A stretch of 64,000 nt of DNA from Desulfomicrobium orale DSM 12838 (GCF_001553625.1 NZ_CP014230.1:682001-746000); one strand, 5' to 3'. Shown: positions 45,524 to 56,443, counted from the stretch's first letter. Notes: generated from the letters alone by a model not told the origin. Numbers and translations are program-made.

Positions 45524-46801
45524 ATGAACGACAACACACGTCAGGGCGAAGCCCTGAGACAACTCATTGCGGCGCATTCCTCCGGCCGTTCCAGACGCCG
45601 TTGGATATGGCTGGCCGTGATCTTTCTGACCCTCGCCGGAGCGGCTGCGGGATATTTCATGCGTTCCGGAAATGACGCGGCAAGGCCCCGCTTCAAGACC
45701 GAGGCGGCGGCCATCGGACAACTGGTGGTCAGGATTTCGGCCACGGGCAACCTGGAGCCCACCAACCAAGTGGATGTGGGCAGCGAACTTTCCGGTATCG
45801 TGGATGAGGTGCTGGTGGACATCAACGACCGCGTCCAGGAAGGCCAGGTCGTCGCGCGCCTGAACACCGCCACGCTGCAGGACGCGGTGACCAGGTCCAA
45901 AGCCAGTCTGGCCATGGCCGAGGCCCAAGTGGTGCAGATGCGGGCCACCCTGTCTGAAACCCGCACCGCACTGAATCGTTACCGCGACGTGTCGCGTCTC
46001 TCCGGCGGCAAGGCTCCGGCCAGGACCGAGATGGACGCGGCCGAGGCCGCTTTCAGGCGGGCCGAGGCCAATGTGGCCAGTGCCGAGGCGAGCGTGGTCC
46101 AGTCCAAGGCGGAACTGCGCTCCGCCGAAACCAATCTGTCCAAGGCGAGCATCCGCTCCCCCATCAGCGGCGTGGTCCTGAAGCGCAAGATAGAACCGGG
46201 GCAGACCGTGGCCGCGTCGTTCGAGGCGCCGGTGCTCTTCACGCTGGCCGAAAACCTGTCCACCATGAAACTGCAGGTTGACGTGGACGAGGCCGATGTC
46301 GGCAAAGTCAGCGAAGGGCAGAGCGCCACCTTTACAGTCGATGCCTGGCCCGGCCGCCAGTACAACGCCACCGTCACCAGAGTCAGCTACGGAGCGCAGA
46401 CGAAAGACGGAGTCGTCTCCTATCTGACCGTTCTGGCGGTGACCAATGAAGATCTGTCCCTGCGGCCCGGCATGACCGGAAACGCCGAGATCACCACCCT
46501 GACGCGCGACAAGGTTTTGCTTGTGCCCAACGCGGCCCTGCGTTTCACGCCGCCGACGGGTGATCCGGCAAAGCAGTCCTCCGACCTGATGGACTCGTTC
46601 ATGCCCCGGCCGCCGCAGCCGGCTCCCAAAACCCAGGCCGTCAACGCCTTTTCGCCCCATGTCTGGGTGTTGCGCGGCGGGCTGCCGGAGGCCGTCGCCA
46701 TCCGTACCGGCGCCACCAACGGATACATGACCGAAGTGACCGGCGGAGAACTGCGGGAAGGCATGGAGGTCATCACGGAATCCTTGGTAAACGCGTCATG
46801 A
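45524..46801 (+). CDS. MacA-like periplasmic adaptor
   Basis: The 425-residue membrane-fusion protein has one N-terminal helix (WIWLAVIFLTLAGAAAGYF), a lipoyl domain (ATGNLEPTNQVDVGSELSG), a coiled coil of about 100 residues and a beta-barrel domain with RPGMTGNAEI. These features match MacA adaptors of ABC-type efflux pumps. Its end overlaps the ATPase start by four bases. Confidence 0.88.
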   Translation: MNDNTRQGEALRQLIAAHSSGRSRRRWIWLAVIFLTLAGAAAGYFMRSGNDAARPRFKTEAAAIGQLVVRISATGNLEPTNQVDVGSELSGIVDEVLVDINDRVQEGQVVARLNTATLQDAVTRSKASLAMAEAQVVQMRATLSETRTALNRYRDVSRLSGGKAPARTEMDAAEAAFRRAEANVASAEASVVQSKAELRSAETNLSKASIRSPISGVVLKRKIEPGQTVAASFEAPVLFTLAENLSTMKLQVDVDEADVGKVSEGQSATFTVDAWPGRQYNATVTRVSYGAQTKDGVVSYLTVLAVTNEDLSLRPGMTGNAEITTLTRDKVLLVPNAALRFTPPTGDPAKQSSDLMDSFMPRPPQPAPKTQAVNAFSPHVWVLRGGLPEAVAIRTGATNGYMTEVTGGELREGMEVITESLVNAS

Positions 46802-47499
46802 GCAGTCCTCTCATCCGGCTGTCCGGCGTCACCAAGACCTACGGGCAGGGACGCCTTGCCTTCCAGGCCCTGAAGGGCATCGACCTGTCCGTCGAAAACG
46901 GGGATTTCGTGGCAGTCATGGGGCCGAGCGGCTCCGGCAAGTCCACGACCATGAACATTCTGGGCTGTCTCGACACACCTTCCGGCGGCACCTACGAATT
47001 CCTGGGCGTGCCTGTCGAACGTCTGGAGCGGGATCAGCGCGCGCTGTTGCGGCGGCATTTTCTCGGCTTCGTGTTCCAGGGCTTCAATCTGCTGGCACGC
47101 ACCACGGCTCTGGAAAACGTGGAACTGCCGCTCATCTATCGCGGTCACGCCGCATCCGAGCGCCGCACCCTGGCCCGCGCCGCCCTGAAACAGGTCGGGC
47201 TGGAAGGCTGGGAGCACCACACGCCGGCCGAACTGTCCGGCGGGCAGCAGCAGCGCGTGGCCATCGCCCGGGCCATAGTCACTTCGCCTTCGGTGCTGCT
47301 GGCCGACGAACCCACGGGAAATCTGGACACGCGCACCAGCGAGGAAATCATGGATCTGATCGTCTCCTTCAACCGCGACCAAGGCATCACCGTGCTCATG
47401 GTCACCCATGAACCCGGCATCGCGGCCTATGCGCGGCGCGTGGTGCGTTTCGTGGACGGACGGGTGGACAGCGACTGCCGCAATGGAGAAACCGCCTGA
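46798..47499 (+). CDS. MacB-like ABC transporter ATPase
   Basis: This 233-residue ATPase has Walker A GPSGSGKST, the signature LSGGQQQRVAIARA and Walker B VLLADEPTGNLD, characteristic of the LolD/MacB group. In E. coli MacB the ATPase and permease are fused; here they are separate genes whose ends share a base. It drives the efflux pump encoded with it. Confidence 0.92.
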   Translation: MSSPLIRLSGVTKTYGQGRLAFQALKGIDLSVENGDFVAVMGPSGSGKSTTMNILGCLDTPSGGTYEFLGVPVERLERDQRALLRRHFLGFVFQGFNLLARTTALENVELPLIYRGHAASERRTLARAALKQVGLEGWEHHTPAELSGGQQQRVAIARAIVTSPSVLLADEPTGNLDTRTSEEIMDLIVSFNRDQGITVLMVTHEPGIAAYARRVVRFVDGRVDSDCRNGETA

Positions 47500-48701
47500 T
47501 GCTCTGGAACACACTTCTTCTTGCCATGCGCGCCATCCGCCGCAATCTCATGCGCTCCTTTCTGACCATTCTGGGCATCGTCATCGGCGTGGCCGCCGTC
47601 ATCACCATGGTCACTCTGGGCAACGGAGCCACCAAATCCGTGTCCGACGAAATTTCCAGCATGGGCAGCAATCTGGTCATGGTCAGTCCGGGCCAGCGTT
47701 TCGGACCGGGTTCCGGCTCCGCCCCGAAGTTCAAATCCGCCGACGCGGACGCCGTGCGCAGCCAGATTTCCGACGCCGAATACGTCGTCCCGCAGGTCCG
47801 GACCTCCGGAACCACCGTGTACCAGGCCAACAACTGGTCCACTGAGATCTGCGGCGCCACGGAAGATTATTTTCCGTCGGGCAACTGGAAACTGAGCGCC
47901 GGGCGCGTTTTCAGCGACACCGAGGAGCGGGCCGGCAAGGCCGTTTGCGTCATCGGGGAAACAGTGCGGGAAAAACTCTTCGGCGGTCAGAATCCCGTGG
48001 GCAGCGAGATCCGCGTCAATCAGTTTTCCTGCGAAATTGTCGGAGTGCTCAAGTCCAAGGGACAGTCGGGCATGGGTTCGGATCAGGACGACGTGGTGGT
48101 CATGCCCCTGCGCACGGTGCAGCGCAGGCTGACGGGCAGTCAGGACATCCAGTTCCTGAGCCTGTCCGTCCGGGACGGGGCATCCATCGACGCCGTCAAG
48201 GAGCAGCTCACGCTGCTTTTGAGAGAACGGCGCAATATCGGAGAGAACGAGGATGACGATTTTCAGGTCATGGATACCCGCCAGCTGGCCGAGGTCCTGA
48301 CCGGCACCACCAGGGTGCTGACGATGCTGCTCGGAGCGGTGGCCGCCGTGAGTCTGCTGGTGGGCGGCATCGGCATCATGAATATCATGCTCGTTTCGGT
48401 CACGGAGCGGACCCGCGAAATCGGGGTCCGTCTGGCCATCGGCGCTCTGGAGCGGGAGGTGCTGATGCAGTTTCTCATCGAGGCCGTGGTGCTGTCGAGC
48501 CTCGGAGGACTGGCCGGAATCGCGCTGGCCATGGCCGCGTCCAGAATTCTGGCCGGGATCATGGGCGTGCCCTATATTTTCGATCCGCTCATCAACATCG
48601 TCTCGTTTCTGTTCTCGGCGGCCATCGGGGTCATTTTCGGCTACTTCCCGGCGCGGCGCGCGGCCGGACTCAATCCCATAGACGCCCTGCGGCATGAATA
48701 G
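47499..48701 (+). CDS. MacB-like ABC transporter permease
   Basis: The 400-residue permease has one helix at the N-terminus, a large periplasmic MacB-PCD domain (about 45-250) and three C-terminal helices with the FtsX-type motif VTERTREIGVRLAIGALE. It works with the preceding ATPase and adaptor, exporting a drug, lipid or peptide whose identity cannot be told. It closes the tetR-led operon. Confidence 0.9.
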   Translation: MLWNTLLLAMRAIRRNLMRSFLTILGIVIGVAAVITMVTLGNGATKSVSDEISSMGSNLVMVSPGQRFGPGSGSAPKFKSADADAVRSQISDAEYVVPQVRTSGTTVYQANNWSTEICGATEDYFPSGNWKLSAGRVFSDTEERAGKAVCVIGETVREKLFGGQNPVGSEIRVNQFSCEIVGVLKSKGQSGMGSDQDDVVVMPLRTVQRRLTGSQDIQFLSLSVRDGASIDAVKEQLTLLLRERRNIGENEDDDFQVMDTRQLAEVLTGTTRVLTMLLGAVAAVSLLVGGIGIMNIMLVSVTERTREIGVRLAIGALEREVLMQFLIEAVVLSSLGGLAGIALAMAASRILAGIMGVPYIFDPLINIVSFLFSAAIGVIFGYFPARRAAGLNPIDALRHE

Positions 48702-48836
48702 GGCGCCTGCCGTCCGAAATGCCCGCTTGCGCAAAGCGCGCTCCGCGAAGATTTGAGCGAGAATCCCCGTGGGCACTGGCATTACCGCCAGCGGGATGTC
48801 ACCCGCTCAAAACGGCGAATAGGTCCTTCTGGAAAA

Positions 48837-49335
48837 TCACCGGCTTCTAACCCATCCCACCTTGAATGGGCGTCCGTCCACGCCGACACGCAGCAGGCAA
48901 TAGTGGTCGGCGTCGGCTAACTCAATGGTAATATCCGGGTTCTTTCCCGGCGGTTATACAAGCCGGGTCGCAAAAACTTGAAGCACTTGAGCCTCGGGCA
49001 TGAACTTATGAAGCGTTTCCAGCGATTCCGGATAGTTTCCGCTCCGGACTCTGTAAAATTCAATGGATTGAACCAACGAAGTAATCGTGGTTTCCGAGAG
49101 CTGCTTCTGCAGATCATCGTAAACTCCGCCGCGTTGCACAAATCCGAAGTAAAAAAGAGCCGGGCAAAGGATAATTGTGCAGGCTATTCCCCCGAATCCG
49201 GCCAGCGCAAGCGTCCGGCCTCCCGCCTTGCCATATGATGGCGATGACACCGAAAGGCACGTCGATCAGGGGAATGAAAGACATGCCGCCCAGGATGAAC
49301 GGAAACGCGCTCAGTTTTTTCTGTTATTCTTCCAT
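48837..49335 (-). pseudogene. Decayed GspG-like/DUF4190-type membrane protein gene
   Basis: From an ATG at 49335 the frame reads MEE, then a TAA, then QKKLSAFPFILGGMSFIP and LIDVPFGVIAIIW. A frame change near 49240 leads into GKAGGRTLALAGFGGIACT, then SLVQSIEFYRVRSGNYPESLE and a TAA at 48954. The same frame continues NPDITIELADADHYCLLRVG and ends at 48837. Related intact proteins combine an N-terminal membrane region with a pseudopilin-like C-terminal part. Two stops and one frameshift mark it as non-functional. Confidence 0.65.
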
Positions 49336-49358
49336 GATGTTCTTCCCCCTGTGGGTTC

Positions 49359-50894
49359 TCAGCTTTCGCTCTGCCGGTCCAGGCCCCGGTAGTTCAGGGC
49401 CTCGGCCAGATGCTGCACGGTCAGGGCGTCTTCCCCGGCCATGTCGGCGATGGTCCGGGCAATGCGCAGCACGCGGGTGAAGGCCCTGGCCGACATGCCC
49501 AGACGCTGTACGGCCTTCTCCAGAAAAGCGTGCTCAGCCTCCGTCACCGGGCAGAACCGCTCCAGCCATTTGCCCGACAATTCGGAGTTGGAGGAAAAAT
49601 GCAGCCCGGCGTACCGCGCGCGCTGCACCGCCCTGGCCGCGTCGATGCGTTCACGCATGGCGGCAGAGCCCACCTGCCCCGCACCACGCTTCAGATCCCG
49701 GTACGGTACGGCCGGGACTTCCACATGCAGGTCGATGCGGTCCAGAAGGGGCCCGGAAAGCCGGGAACGGTACCGCTGCACCTGCACGGCCGAACAGGAG
49801 CACACATGTTGCGGGTCACCCAGATAGCCGCACGGGCACGGGTTCATGGCCGCCACCAGCATCACGTTGCCCGGATACTCCAGAGACACGGCGGCCCGGG
49901 CGATGGTCACCCGCCCCTCTTCGAGGGGCTGCCGCAGAACTTCCAGCACATGTTTTCTGAATTCCGGCAGCTCGTCCAGAAAGAGCACTCCACGATGGGC
50001 CAGCGACAGCTCCCCCGGACGCGGATACTGTCCGCCGCCGATGAGCCCGGCATCGGAAATGGTATGGTGGGGAGAACGGAACGGACGGGAGACGATGAGC
50101 GCATGGCCTGAAGGCAGCCTGCCCGCAGCGGAATGAACCTTGGTCACTTCCAGGGCCTCGGCGAAGGTCAGAGGCGGCAGGACCGTGGGAATACGGCTGG
50201 CCAGCATGGTTTTGCCGCTGCCCGGCGGGCCGATGAAAAGCAGATTGTGGTTTCCGGCGCAGGCGATCTCGATGGCCCGCTTGGCCCGCTCCTGCCCCTT
50301 GACCTCGGCGAAGTCCTGCATGAACCGCGTGCGGCCGCTCCAGAGGTCGTCCACCTCGCAGCTCAGGGCAGGCACATCCTCTTCGCCCAGAACGAAACGC
50401 ACCACCTGTCCCAGAGAAGAGCACGCATGTACGGGAAGCTCCTGAACCACGGCCGCTTCCGGCCCGTTTCCGGCCGGAACCACAATGCCCCGCGCTCCGG
50501 CCTCGCGGGCGCGCAGGGCCAAAGACAGCGCGCCGGGGACGGGTTTGAGTTCCCCGGAAAGGGAAAGCTCCCCGACCAGATAGAGGCCCGAGAGCTTTTC
50601 CTGCGGCACCACTTCCGCTCCCGCCAGCAGCCCCAGGGCCAGCGGCAGGTCATAGGCCGACCCTTCCTTGCGGATATCGGCCGGGGCCATGTTCACGGTG
50701 ATGCGGCTGGGCGGCAGCCGGAATCCCGAATTCTTCAGAGCCGAGAAAACCCGTTCCTTGCTTTCCCGCACCGCCCCTTCGGCCAGACCAACCATGGTGA
50801 AGGCCGGTATGCCCGCGCGCGCCAGATCCACTTCCAGCTCGATGGAAAACCCGTCGATGCCGTGGAGGGCGGCGGTGGCGACCTTGGCGATCAT
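49359..50894 (-). CDS. comM: ComM/YifB-family Mg-chelatase-like AAA+ ATPase
   Basis: The 511-residue protein starts MIAKVATAALHGIDG and has an N-terminal Lon-protease-like domain, Walker A GPPGSGKTM near residue 220, Walker B VLFLDELPEF near 300 and a C-terminal Mg-chelatase domain. ComM is a hexameric branch-migration helicase that helps integrate incoming DNA in natural transformation. The ATG at 50894 lies one base after the lepB stop. Upstream extension of the frame runs into lepB and is not supported. comEC occurs at 34070. Confidence 0.9.
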   Translation of the reverse strand: MIAKVATAALHGIDGFSIELEVDLARAGIPAFTMVGLAEGAVRESKERVFSALKNSGFRLPPSRITVNMAPADIRKEGSAYDLPLALGLLAGAEVVPQEKLSGLYLVGELSLSGELKPVPGALSLALRAREAGARGIVVPAGNGPEAAVVQELPVHACSSLGQVVRFVLGEEDVPALSCEVDDLWSGRTRFMQDFAEVKGQERAKRAIEIACAGNHNLLFIGPPGSGKTMLASRIPTVLPPLTFAEALEVTKVHSAAGRLPSGHALIVSRPFRSPHHTISDAGLIGGGQYPRPGELSLAHRGVLFLDELPEFRKHVLEVLRQPLEEGRVTIARAAVSLEYPGNVMLVAAMNPCPCGYLGDPQHVCSCSAVQVQRYRSRLSGPLLDRIDLHVEVPAVPYRDLKRGAGQVGSAAMRERIDAARAVQRARYAGLHFSSNSELSGKWLERFCPVTEAEHAFLEKAVQRLGMSARAFTRVLRIARTIADMAGEDALTVQHLAEALNYRGLDRQSES

Positions 50895-50895
50895 C

Positions 50896-51495
50896 TCATT
50901 CCACCAGCTGGCCGATGCGCTCCCAGCGGATGCTGAACAGGCTTTCCCAGGACCAGTACAGAATGAGGGCCTTGCCCGCGATGGTCTTGCGCTCGACAAA
51001 ACCCCAGAAGCGGGAATCGTAGGATTCGTCACGGTTGTCGCCGAGAACGAAATACTTGCCCTCCGGCACGGTGATGGGGCCGAAATTGTCCCGCTGGGGC
51101 ACAATGGCGGAGTGCACGTGCTGCACGTAGGGCTCGTTCAGCATTTCCCCGTTGCGGAAGACCTGTTTGTCCCGGATTTCGATCACGTCACCGGGCGTGC
51201 CGATGACCCGCTTGATGAAATCCTTGGAGGGGTCCTCCGGAAACTCGAAGACGATGATGTCTCCGTGCCGGGGGCCTTCGCGCTCGTAAACCATGATGTT
51301 GGTGAAGGGGATCTTCACGCCGTAGGCGAATTTGGTCACCAGCAGATGGTCGCCGATCTGAAGCGTCTGCAGCATGGAGCCGGATGGGATCTTGAACGCC
51401 TGGATCACGAAGGAACGGATGAAAAAGGCCAGCACCAGCGCCACGATGAGCGCTTCGGCATATTCCTTGAGCATTGTCTGCCAACGGGGATTCAT
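50896..51495 (-). CDS. lepB: Signal peptidase I
   Basis: LepB removes signal peptides from exported proteins. The 199-residue protein has one N-terminal membrane helix (ALIVALVLAFFIRSFV), the catalytic Ser in IPSGSML near residue 40, the catalytic Lys in DFIKRVIG near 94 and the GDNRDESYDSR box near 150. It lies between lepA and comM on the same strand and is probably co-transcribed with both. Confidence 0.95.
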   Translation of the reverse strand: MNPRWQTMLKEYAEALIVALVLAFFIRSFVIQAFKIPSGSMLQTLQIGDHLLVTKFAYGVKIPFTNIMVYEREGPRHGDIIVFEFPEDPSKDFIKRVIGTPGDVIEIRDKQVFRNGEMLNEPYVQHVHSAIVPQRDNFGPITVPEGKYFVLGDNRDESYDSRFWGFVERKTIAGKALILYWSWESLFSIRWERIGQLVE

Positions 51496-51552
51496 ATGTC
51501 TGCCTGATCGGTGTTGAGGGGTAGGGAAGATTCCGGCCGGGGTGCAGCCGTG

Positions 51553-53355
51553 TCATTCATCTGGTTGCAGCGCGGCCAGAAAAGCTTCCTGAGGGATTTC
51601 CACGCTGCCCATGCGCTTCATGCGCTTTTTACCTTCCTTCTGTTTTTCCAGAAGTTTACGCTTGCGAGTGATGTCACCGCCGTAACATTTGGCCGTGACG
51701 TTTTTGCGCAAGGGGGCGACCCGTTCCCGGGCGATGATCTTGCTGCCGATGGCCGCCTGGATGATGATCTCGAAAAGCTGGCGGTGGATGACCCGCTTCA
51801 GTTTGAGAGCCAGGACCCGGCCCCGGTAGGCCGCGTTGGAACGGTGCACGATGACGGCCATGGCATCCACGGGCTCGGAGTTGATGAGCACGTCGAGCTT
51901 CACCAGGTCGGCCTCCCTGTAGTCGATGACCTCGTAGTCCAGCGAGGCGAAGCCCTTGGTCACGGACTTGAGGCGGTCGAAAAAGTCGTACACGATTTCC
52001 GCGAAAGGCAGTTCGTAGCTGATGACCACCCGCGTGGATGTCAGGTAGCGCATGTCTTTCTGGATGCCGCGCTTCTCCTCGCAAAGGCCCAGCACGTTGC
52101 CCACGAACTCGCCCGGCACATGGATTTCCATGCGCACGAAGGGTTCGGCGATGGAGGCGATCTTTTCCTGGGGCGGCAGATTGCTCGGATTGTCGATGTC
52201 CAGCACCGCGCCGTCGGTTCTGGTCACCCGGTAGATGACCGAAGGAGCCGTGGCGATGAGTTTGGCCTGAAACTCCCGCTCCAGCCGCTCCTGAATGACC
52301 TCCATGTGCAGAAGGCCCAGAAACCCGCACCGGAATCCGAAGCCCAGGGCCTGGGATGTTTCGGGCTCGTAGTGCAGGGCGGCGTCGTTGAGTTGCAGCT
52401 TTTCCAGGGCGGATTTCAGAGTGTCGTACTCCGCCGGTTCCACCGGATAGAGTCCGCAGAAGACCATGGGCTTTATGGCCTTGAAGCCGGGAAAGGGCTC
52501 GGCCGTGGGCTGTTCGGGATCGGTGATGGTATCGCCCACCTGGGCGTCTTTCAGTTCCTTGATGGCGCCGCACAAAAAGCCCACCTCGCCCGCGCCCAGA
52601 CTGGCGATGTCCATGGGCTCCGGCGAAAACACGCCGAGCTTGGTGACCTCGAACTTCTTGCCCGTGGCGCACATCTGGATGCGCTGGCCGTTTCTGATCC
52701 GGCCTTCCAGAATGCGGAACAGCACCACCACGCCCTGATAGGAGTCGTACCAGGAATCAAAGATAAGAGCCTTCAGGGGCGCGTCCGTATCACCCTTGGG
52801 CGGGGGCACCTTCTCCACCAGATTTTCCAGCAGCGTGTCCACGCCGAGACCCGTCTTGGCCGAGACCTGAATCACATCCGTGCAATCCAGGCCGATGACT
52901 TCCTCGATCTCTTCGGACACCCGTTCGGGCTCGGCACTGGGCAGATCGACCTTGTTCAGCACGGGCAGCACTTCCAGATCGTTGTCCAGAGCCATGTACA
53001 CGTTGGCCAGGGTCTGGGCCTCCACGCCCTGGGTGGCGTCCACCACCAGCAGGGCGCCGTCGCAGGCGGCCAGACTGCGGGACACCTCGTAGGAGAAGTC
53101 CACATGGCCGGGCGTGTCGATGAGGTTCAGAATGTATTTTCCGCCCTTTGCGGAAGTGTAGGGGATGCGGACAGTCTGGGCCTTGATGGTGATGCCGCGT
53201 TCCTGTTCCAGCTCCATGCGGTCCAGGTACTGGTCTTTCTTCTGGCGGTCGGAAATGAGCCCGGTCTGTTCCATGATCCGGTCGGCCAGGGTGGACTTGC
53301 CGTGATCGATGTGGGCGATGATGCTGAAATTTCTGATGTGCTCTTGTCTGGCCAT
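51553..53355 (-). CDS. lepA: Translation elongation factor 4 (LepA)
   Basis: The 600-residue GTPase begins [20 protein letters not shown] with the G1 motif AHIDHGKST, followed by DTPGHVDF (G3) and NKVDLP (G4). The C-terminal LepA-specific domain is present ([20 protein letters not shown]). LepA acts on stalled or mis-assembled ribosomes. The ATG at 53355 gives the family start; the upstream extension is not conserved. Confidence 0.96.
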   Translation of the reverse strand: MARQEHIRNFSIIAHIDHGKSTLADRIMEQTGLISDRQKKDQYLDRMELEQERGITIKAQTVRIPYTSAKGGKYILNLIDTPGHVDFSYEVSRSLAACDGALLVVDATQGVEAQTLANVYMALDNDLEVLPVLNKVDLPSAEPERVSEEIEEVIGLDCTDVIQVSAKTGLGVDTLLENLVEKVPPPKGDTDAPLKALIFDSWYDSYQGVVVLFRILEGRIRNGQRIQMCATGKKFEVTKLGVFSPEPMDIASLGAGEVGFLCGAIKELKDAQVGDTITDPEQPTAEPFPGFKAIKPMVFCGLYPVEPAEYDTLKSALEKLQLNDAALHYEPETSQALGFGFRCGFLGLLHMEVIQERLEREFQAKLIATAPSVIYRVTRTDGAVLDIDNPSNLPPQEKIASIAEPFVRMEIHVPGEFVGNVLGLCEEKRGIQKDMRYLTSTRVVISYELPFAEIVYDFFDRLKSVTKGFASLDYEVIDYREADLVKLDVLINSEPVDAMAVIVHRSNAAYRGRVLALKLKRVIHRQLFEIIIQAAIGSKIIARERVAPLRKNVTAKCYGGDITRKRKLLEKQKEGKKRMKRMGSVEIPQEAFLAALQPDE

Positions 53356-53551
53356 AGGCGAGCGGGCACTCCCTTTTTTACGGATACCAAATGGCTGCCG
53401 ATAGAAAAATTCCCCGCCGATGTCCAATGACCCGTAAGGCGGCCCGGCTGCGGGCGGCGGGGCTTGAGATGTTCGCCGATCGGACATAGAGCGGTCTGGC
53501 CCGGCGGAAACCGCACCGCAGGTCCGGGCGGTCCGCAAACCGGCAGCTTCC

Positions 53552-54403
53552 ATGACCAGCCTCAAAACCCTTCTCCTCCATCCGGACTCTTCGGTCCGGG
53601 CCCGGCTGCGGGACATGCTCGCCCCCGTCAAGGAAATCCGCGTCCTGGGCGAGGCCGTCTCTTCCTTCGAGGCGCTGGAAATGCGCTCTTTCATCCCCTA
53701 CGACATTTTTTTCCTGGGCACGGACCTGCCCCACGGGGTCAGCGGCATGGAGCTGGCCGCCTATCTGGCCCAAAGCGACGACCCGCCCGCTCTGGTCTTT
53801 CTGGCCTCGGAGGAGGACCACGCCTTCGCGGCCTTCGAGCTGGGCGCGGCGGATTACCTGCTCTGGCCCGCCAGCCGGGAGCGGCTCATGCGTACCATCG
53901 ACCGCCTGCGCCCCCTTGTACCCCGCAAGACGGCGTCCGCGCCCGCAAGGCCATCCCGCGCATCGGGCCCGGACGAAGCGCCCCTGCGTCTGGATCTGGG
54001 CGACGAGGAAGACGGCTTCGTCGACGCCCTGCGGCAGGCGTGGGACGTGAACCGCGAACGCACGCCGGAAATCGAGAAGCTGCCGGTCAATCAGGACGGA
54101 CGCCACATCCTCATCCCCTACACGCAGATCGTCTACGTGGAGGCCTACGAGGACTACAGCTTCGTGCACACCGCCCAGGAGCGGTTTTTGACCTCCTACC
54201 GCCTGAAAAACCTGGAGCCGAGGCTGCGTCCGCACCGCTTCTGCCGGGTGCACCGCAAATATCTGGTCAATCTGGACATGGTCACGGAAATCGCTTCCAT
54301 GCCCGGAGGAAATTTCATGCTGCGCACGGCCGGGCGCAAGAAAATCGAACTGCCCGTGAGCCGCCGCCGCATCGGGGAGCTGAAGAAAATCCTGCAACTC
54401 TAG
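53552..54403 (+). CDS. LytTR-type response regulator with a non-canonical receiver domain
   Basis: The 283-residue protein has a receiver-like domain (1-125) and a LytTR DNA-binding domain (about 180-283, [32 protein letters not shown]). In the receiver, the phosphoacceptor Asp is Gly56 ([10 protein letters not shown]), the first acidic pair is reduced to HPDSS and the conserved Lys before Pro is Trp (DYLLWPAS). It therefore probably responds without phosphorylation. No histidine kinase gene is nearby. The acetyl-CoA synthetase-like gene follows 104 bases later on the same strand. Confidence 0.83.
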   Translation: MTSLKTLLLHPDSSVRARLRDMLAPVKEIRVLGEAVSSFEALEMRSFIPYDIFFLGTDLPHGVSGMELAAYLAQSDDPPALVFLASEEDHAFAAFELGAADYLLWPASRERLMRTIDRLRPLVPRKTASAPARPSRASGPDEAPLRLDLGDEEDGFVDALRQAWDVNRERTPEIEKLPVNQDGRHILIPYTQIVYVEAYEDYSFVHTAQERFLTSYRLKNLEPRLRPHRFCRVHRKYLVNLDMVTEIASMPGGNFMLRTAGRKKIELPVSRRRIGELKKILQL

Positions 54404-54507
54404 AATCGTTCGCCTGGCCCCAGCCGCCGCTGACCGGGAAACGCTTCCTTCCGGCCGCTCCGCCAGGTTACGCTATGAGTAAAGTACGCCGCACCAAGGA
54501 GACAGTC

Positions 54508-56385
54508 ATGAACGACTCCGCCCACAACGGGGAACTTGTATTCCGCCCCCTGCCCCAGACGGTCATCGAGGCCAACGTCAATCCTCAGGAACTGAGCGCG
54601 GCGTACGCCTCGGCCCGAAACAAGGGTCTGGAATTCTGGGCGGACGCGGCCCGGGAGCTGGACTGGTTCCGCCCGTGGAACGCGGTGCTCGACTCTTCCC
54701 GCGCGCCCCGGCACACATGGTTTCCGGGCGGGCAATGCAACATCGTCCATAACGCTCTGGACCGCCACATCCTCACCGTCAACAAGAACAAACTGGCCCT
54801 GATCTGGGAAGGCGAGGCCGGAGACGGTAAAAAATACACCTACTACGAGCTGTACCGCGAAGTGAACCGCCTGGCCAACGCGCTGCGCTCCCTGGGCGTC
54901 TCCAGAGGCGACCGCGTGGTCCTGTACATGCCGCCCATTCCCCAGACCGTGACGGCCATGCTGGCCTGCGCCAAGATCGGGGCGATCCACTGCGGCGTGT
55001 TTTCCGGATTCTCGGCCAAGGTGCTGCGCCAGCGGGTCGCCGAACTGGGCGCGAAGCTGGTGTTCACGGCCGACGGGTTCTACCGCAACGGCCGGCTTCT
55101 GCCCCTCAAGGCCACGGTGGACGAAGCCCTCATGAGCGGCTGCTCCTGCGTGGAAACCGTCATCGTGGCCTGCCGCGCCAACCTGGACGTGGACATGAGC
55201 GAAACCAGAGACGTCTGGTACGAGGCCATCATCCGCCAGGAACGTCCGGAATCGGCCACGGAAGTCATGAATGCGGACGACCCGCTCTTCATCCTGCACA
55301 CCGCCGACTCCACCGGGGAATCCAAAGGCGTGATTCACGGCCACGGCGGCTACATGGTCGGCCTCCACCGTACCATGGACTGGATTTTCGACATCAAGCC
55401 CACGGACATTTTCTGGTGCACCGGCGACATGGCCTGGATCATCGGGCACAGCTACGCTGTCTACGGCCCACTGGTGGCGGGCACCACCACGGTCATGTAC
55501 GAAGGGCACCCTCTCTACCCGCAGGCCGACCGCATCTGGGACATGGTGGACCGTCACGGCGTGACCATTCTCTACACCGCGCCGACCATCATCCGCATGC
55601 TCATGCGCTACGGCGGACAGTACCCGCACATGCACGATCTCTCCACCCTGCGTCTGCTGGCCACGGCCGGAGAAGGCATCTCCCGCGAGGCGTGGCTCTG
55701 GCTGCACAGGCACGCAGGCCGCTCCCAGTGTCCGGTTCTGGACACGTGGTGGCAACTGGAGACCGGCGCCTGCATGATCGCGCCACTGCCCGTCTCGGCA
55801 CTGAAACCCGGCTCGGTGCATCGTCCCCTGCCCGGCATCGAGGCCGATATTGTGGACAGCGAAGGGCAGGCCGTTCCTCCGGGCAAAAAGGGCGGTCTGG
55901 TGCTGACCCGCCCGTGGCCGTCCATGCTGCTGGGACTTTACCGCAAGGCCGAACTGTATGAGGCGGCGTACTGGAACGCCCGGAAACATTACCGGACCGG
56001 CGACACGGCCAGCCGGGACGAGGACGGCCTCATCTGGGTGCACGGCAGAAACGACGGCGTGATGAACATCGCCGGGCACCGCATCGGCTGCGCCGAGGTG
56101 GAAAAGGCCCTGATGGCTCACAAGGCCGTGGCCGAAGCCGCTGTCATCGGTGTCCCGGACAAGATAAAGGGCGAGGTGGGCCGGGCTTTCATCGTCCTGC
56201 GGCCGGACTTCGCCGTGCTGGATGACCGAGATGAAATCATCCGCATGCTGAAAGCCCATCTGCGCAAGGAAATCGGCCCGGTGGCCGTGGTCCGGGGGAT
56301 GGATTTCGTGGACTCGCTGCCGAAAACCGACGGCGCCCCGGACCGCGCGGCCCTGCGGAGAAAGATGGAAGAAACGGAAGGATAG
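54508..56385 (+). CDS. Acetyl-CoA synthetase-like protein with altered adenylation motifs
   Basis: This 625-residue protein follows AcsA over its whole length ([21 protein letters not shown] split as [33 protein letters not shown] and [10 protein letters not shown]). Several catalytic positions differ. The phosphate loop reads [11 protein letters not shown] instead of YTSGSTGKPKG, the A5 motif has Leu for Thr in WWQLETG, and the C-terminal LPKTRSGK motif is [13 protein letters not shown], so the lysine needed for adenylation is absent. It may have lost acyl-AMP formation or taken another role. The ATG at 54508 follows AAGGAG; earlier in-frame starts lack a site. Confidence 0.8.
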   Translation: MNDSAHNGELVFRPLPQTVIEANVNPQELSAAYASARNKGLEFWADAARELDWFRPWNAVLDSSRAPRHTWFPGGQCNIVHNALDRHILTVNKNKLALIWEGEAGDGKKYTYYELYREVNRLANALRSLGVSRGDRVVLYMPPIPQTVTAMLACAKIGAIHCGVFSGFSAKVLRQRVAELGAKLVFTADGFYRNGRLLPLKATVDEALMSGCSCVETVIVACRANLDVDMSETRDVWYEAIIRQERPESATEVMNADDPLFILHTADSTGESKGVIHGHGGYMVGLHRTMDWIFDIKPTDIFWCTGDMAWIIGHSYAVYGPLVAGTTTVMYEGHPLYPQADRIWDMVDRHGVTILYTAPTIIRMLMRYGGQYPHMHDLSTLRLLATAGEGISREAWLWLHRHAGRSQCPVLDTWWQLETGACMIAPLPVSALKPGSVHRPLPGIEADIVDSEGQAVPPGKKGGLVLTRPWPSMLLGLYRKAELYEAAYWNARKHYRTGDTASRDEDGLIWVHGRNDGVMNIAGHRIGCAEVEKALMAHKAVAEAAVIGVPDKIKGEVGRAFIVLRPDFAVLDDRDEIIRMLKAHLRKEIGPVAVVRGMDFVDSLPKTDGAPDRAALRRKMEETEG

Positions 56386-56443
56386 CGTATTTTCTGCGAG
56401 ACACCCGCATCCCGCCAGAGGCAAGCCCCTGAAGCCTTTTTAC

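Noticed and set aside
44231-46660. An 809-codon frame antisense to the efflux genes
   Set aside because: The plus strand encodes two clearly recognised proteins over the same span; the antisense frame has no recognisable domain.
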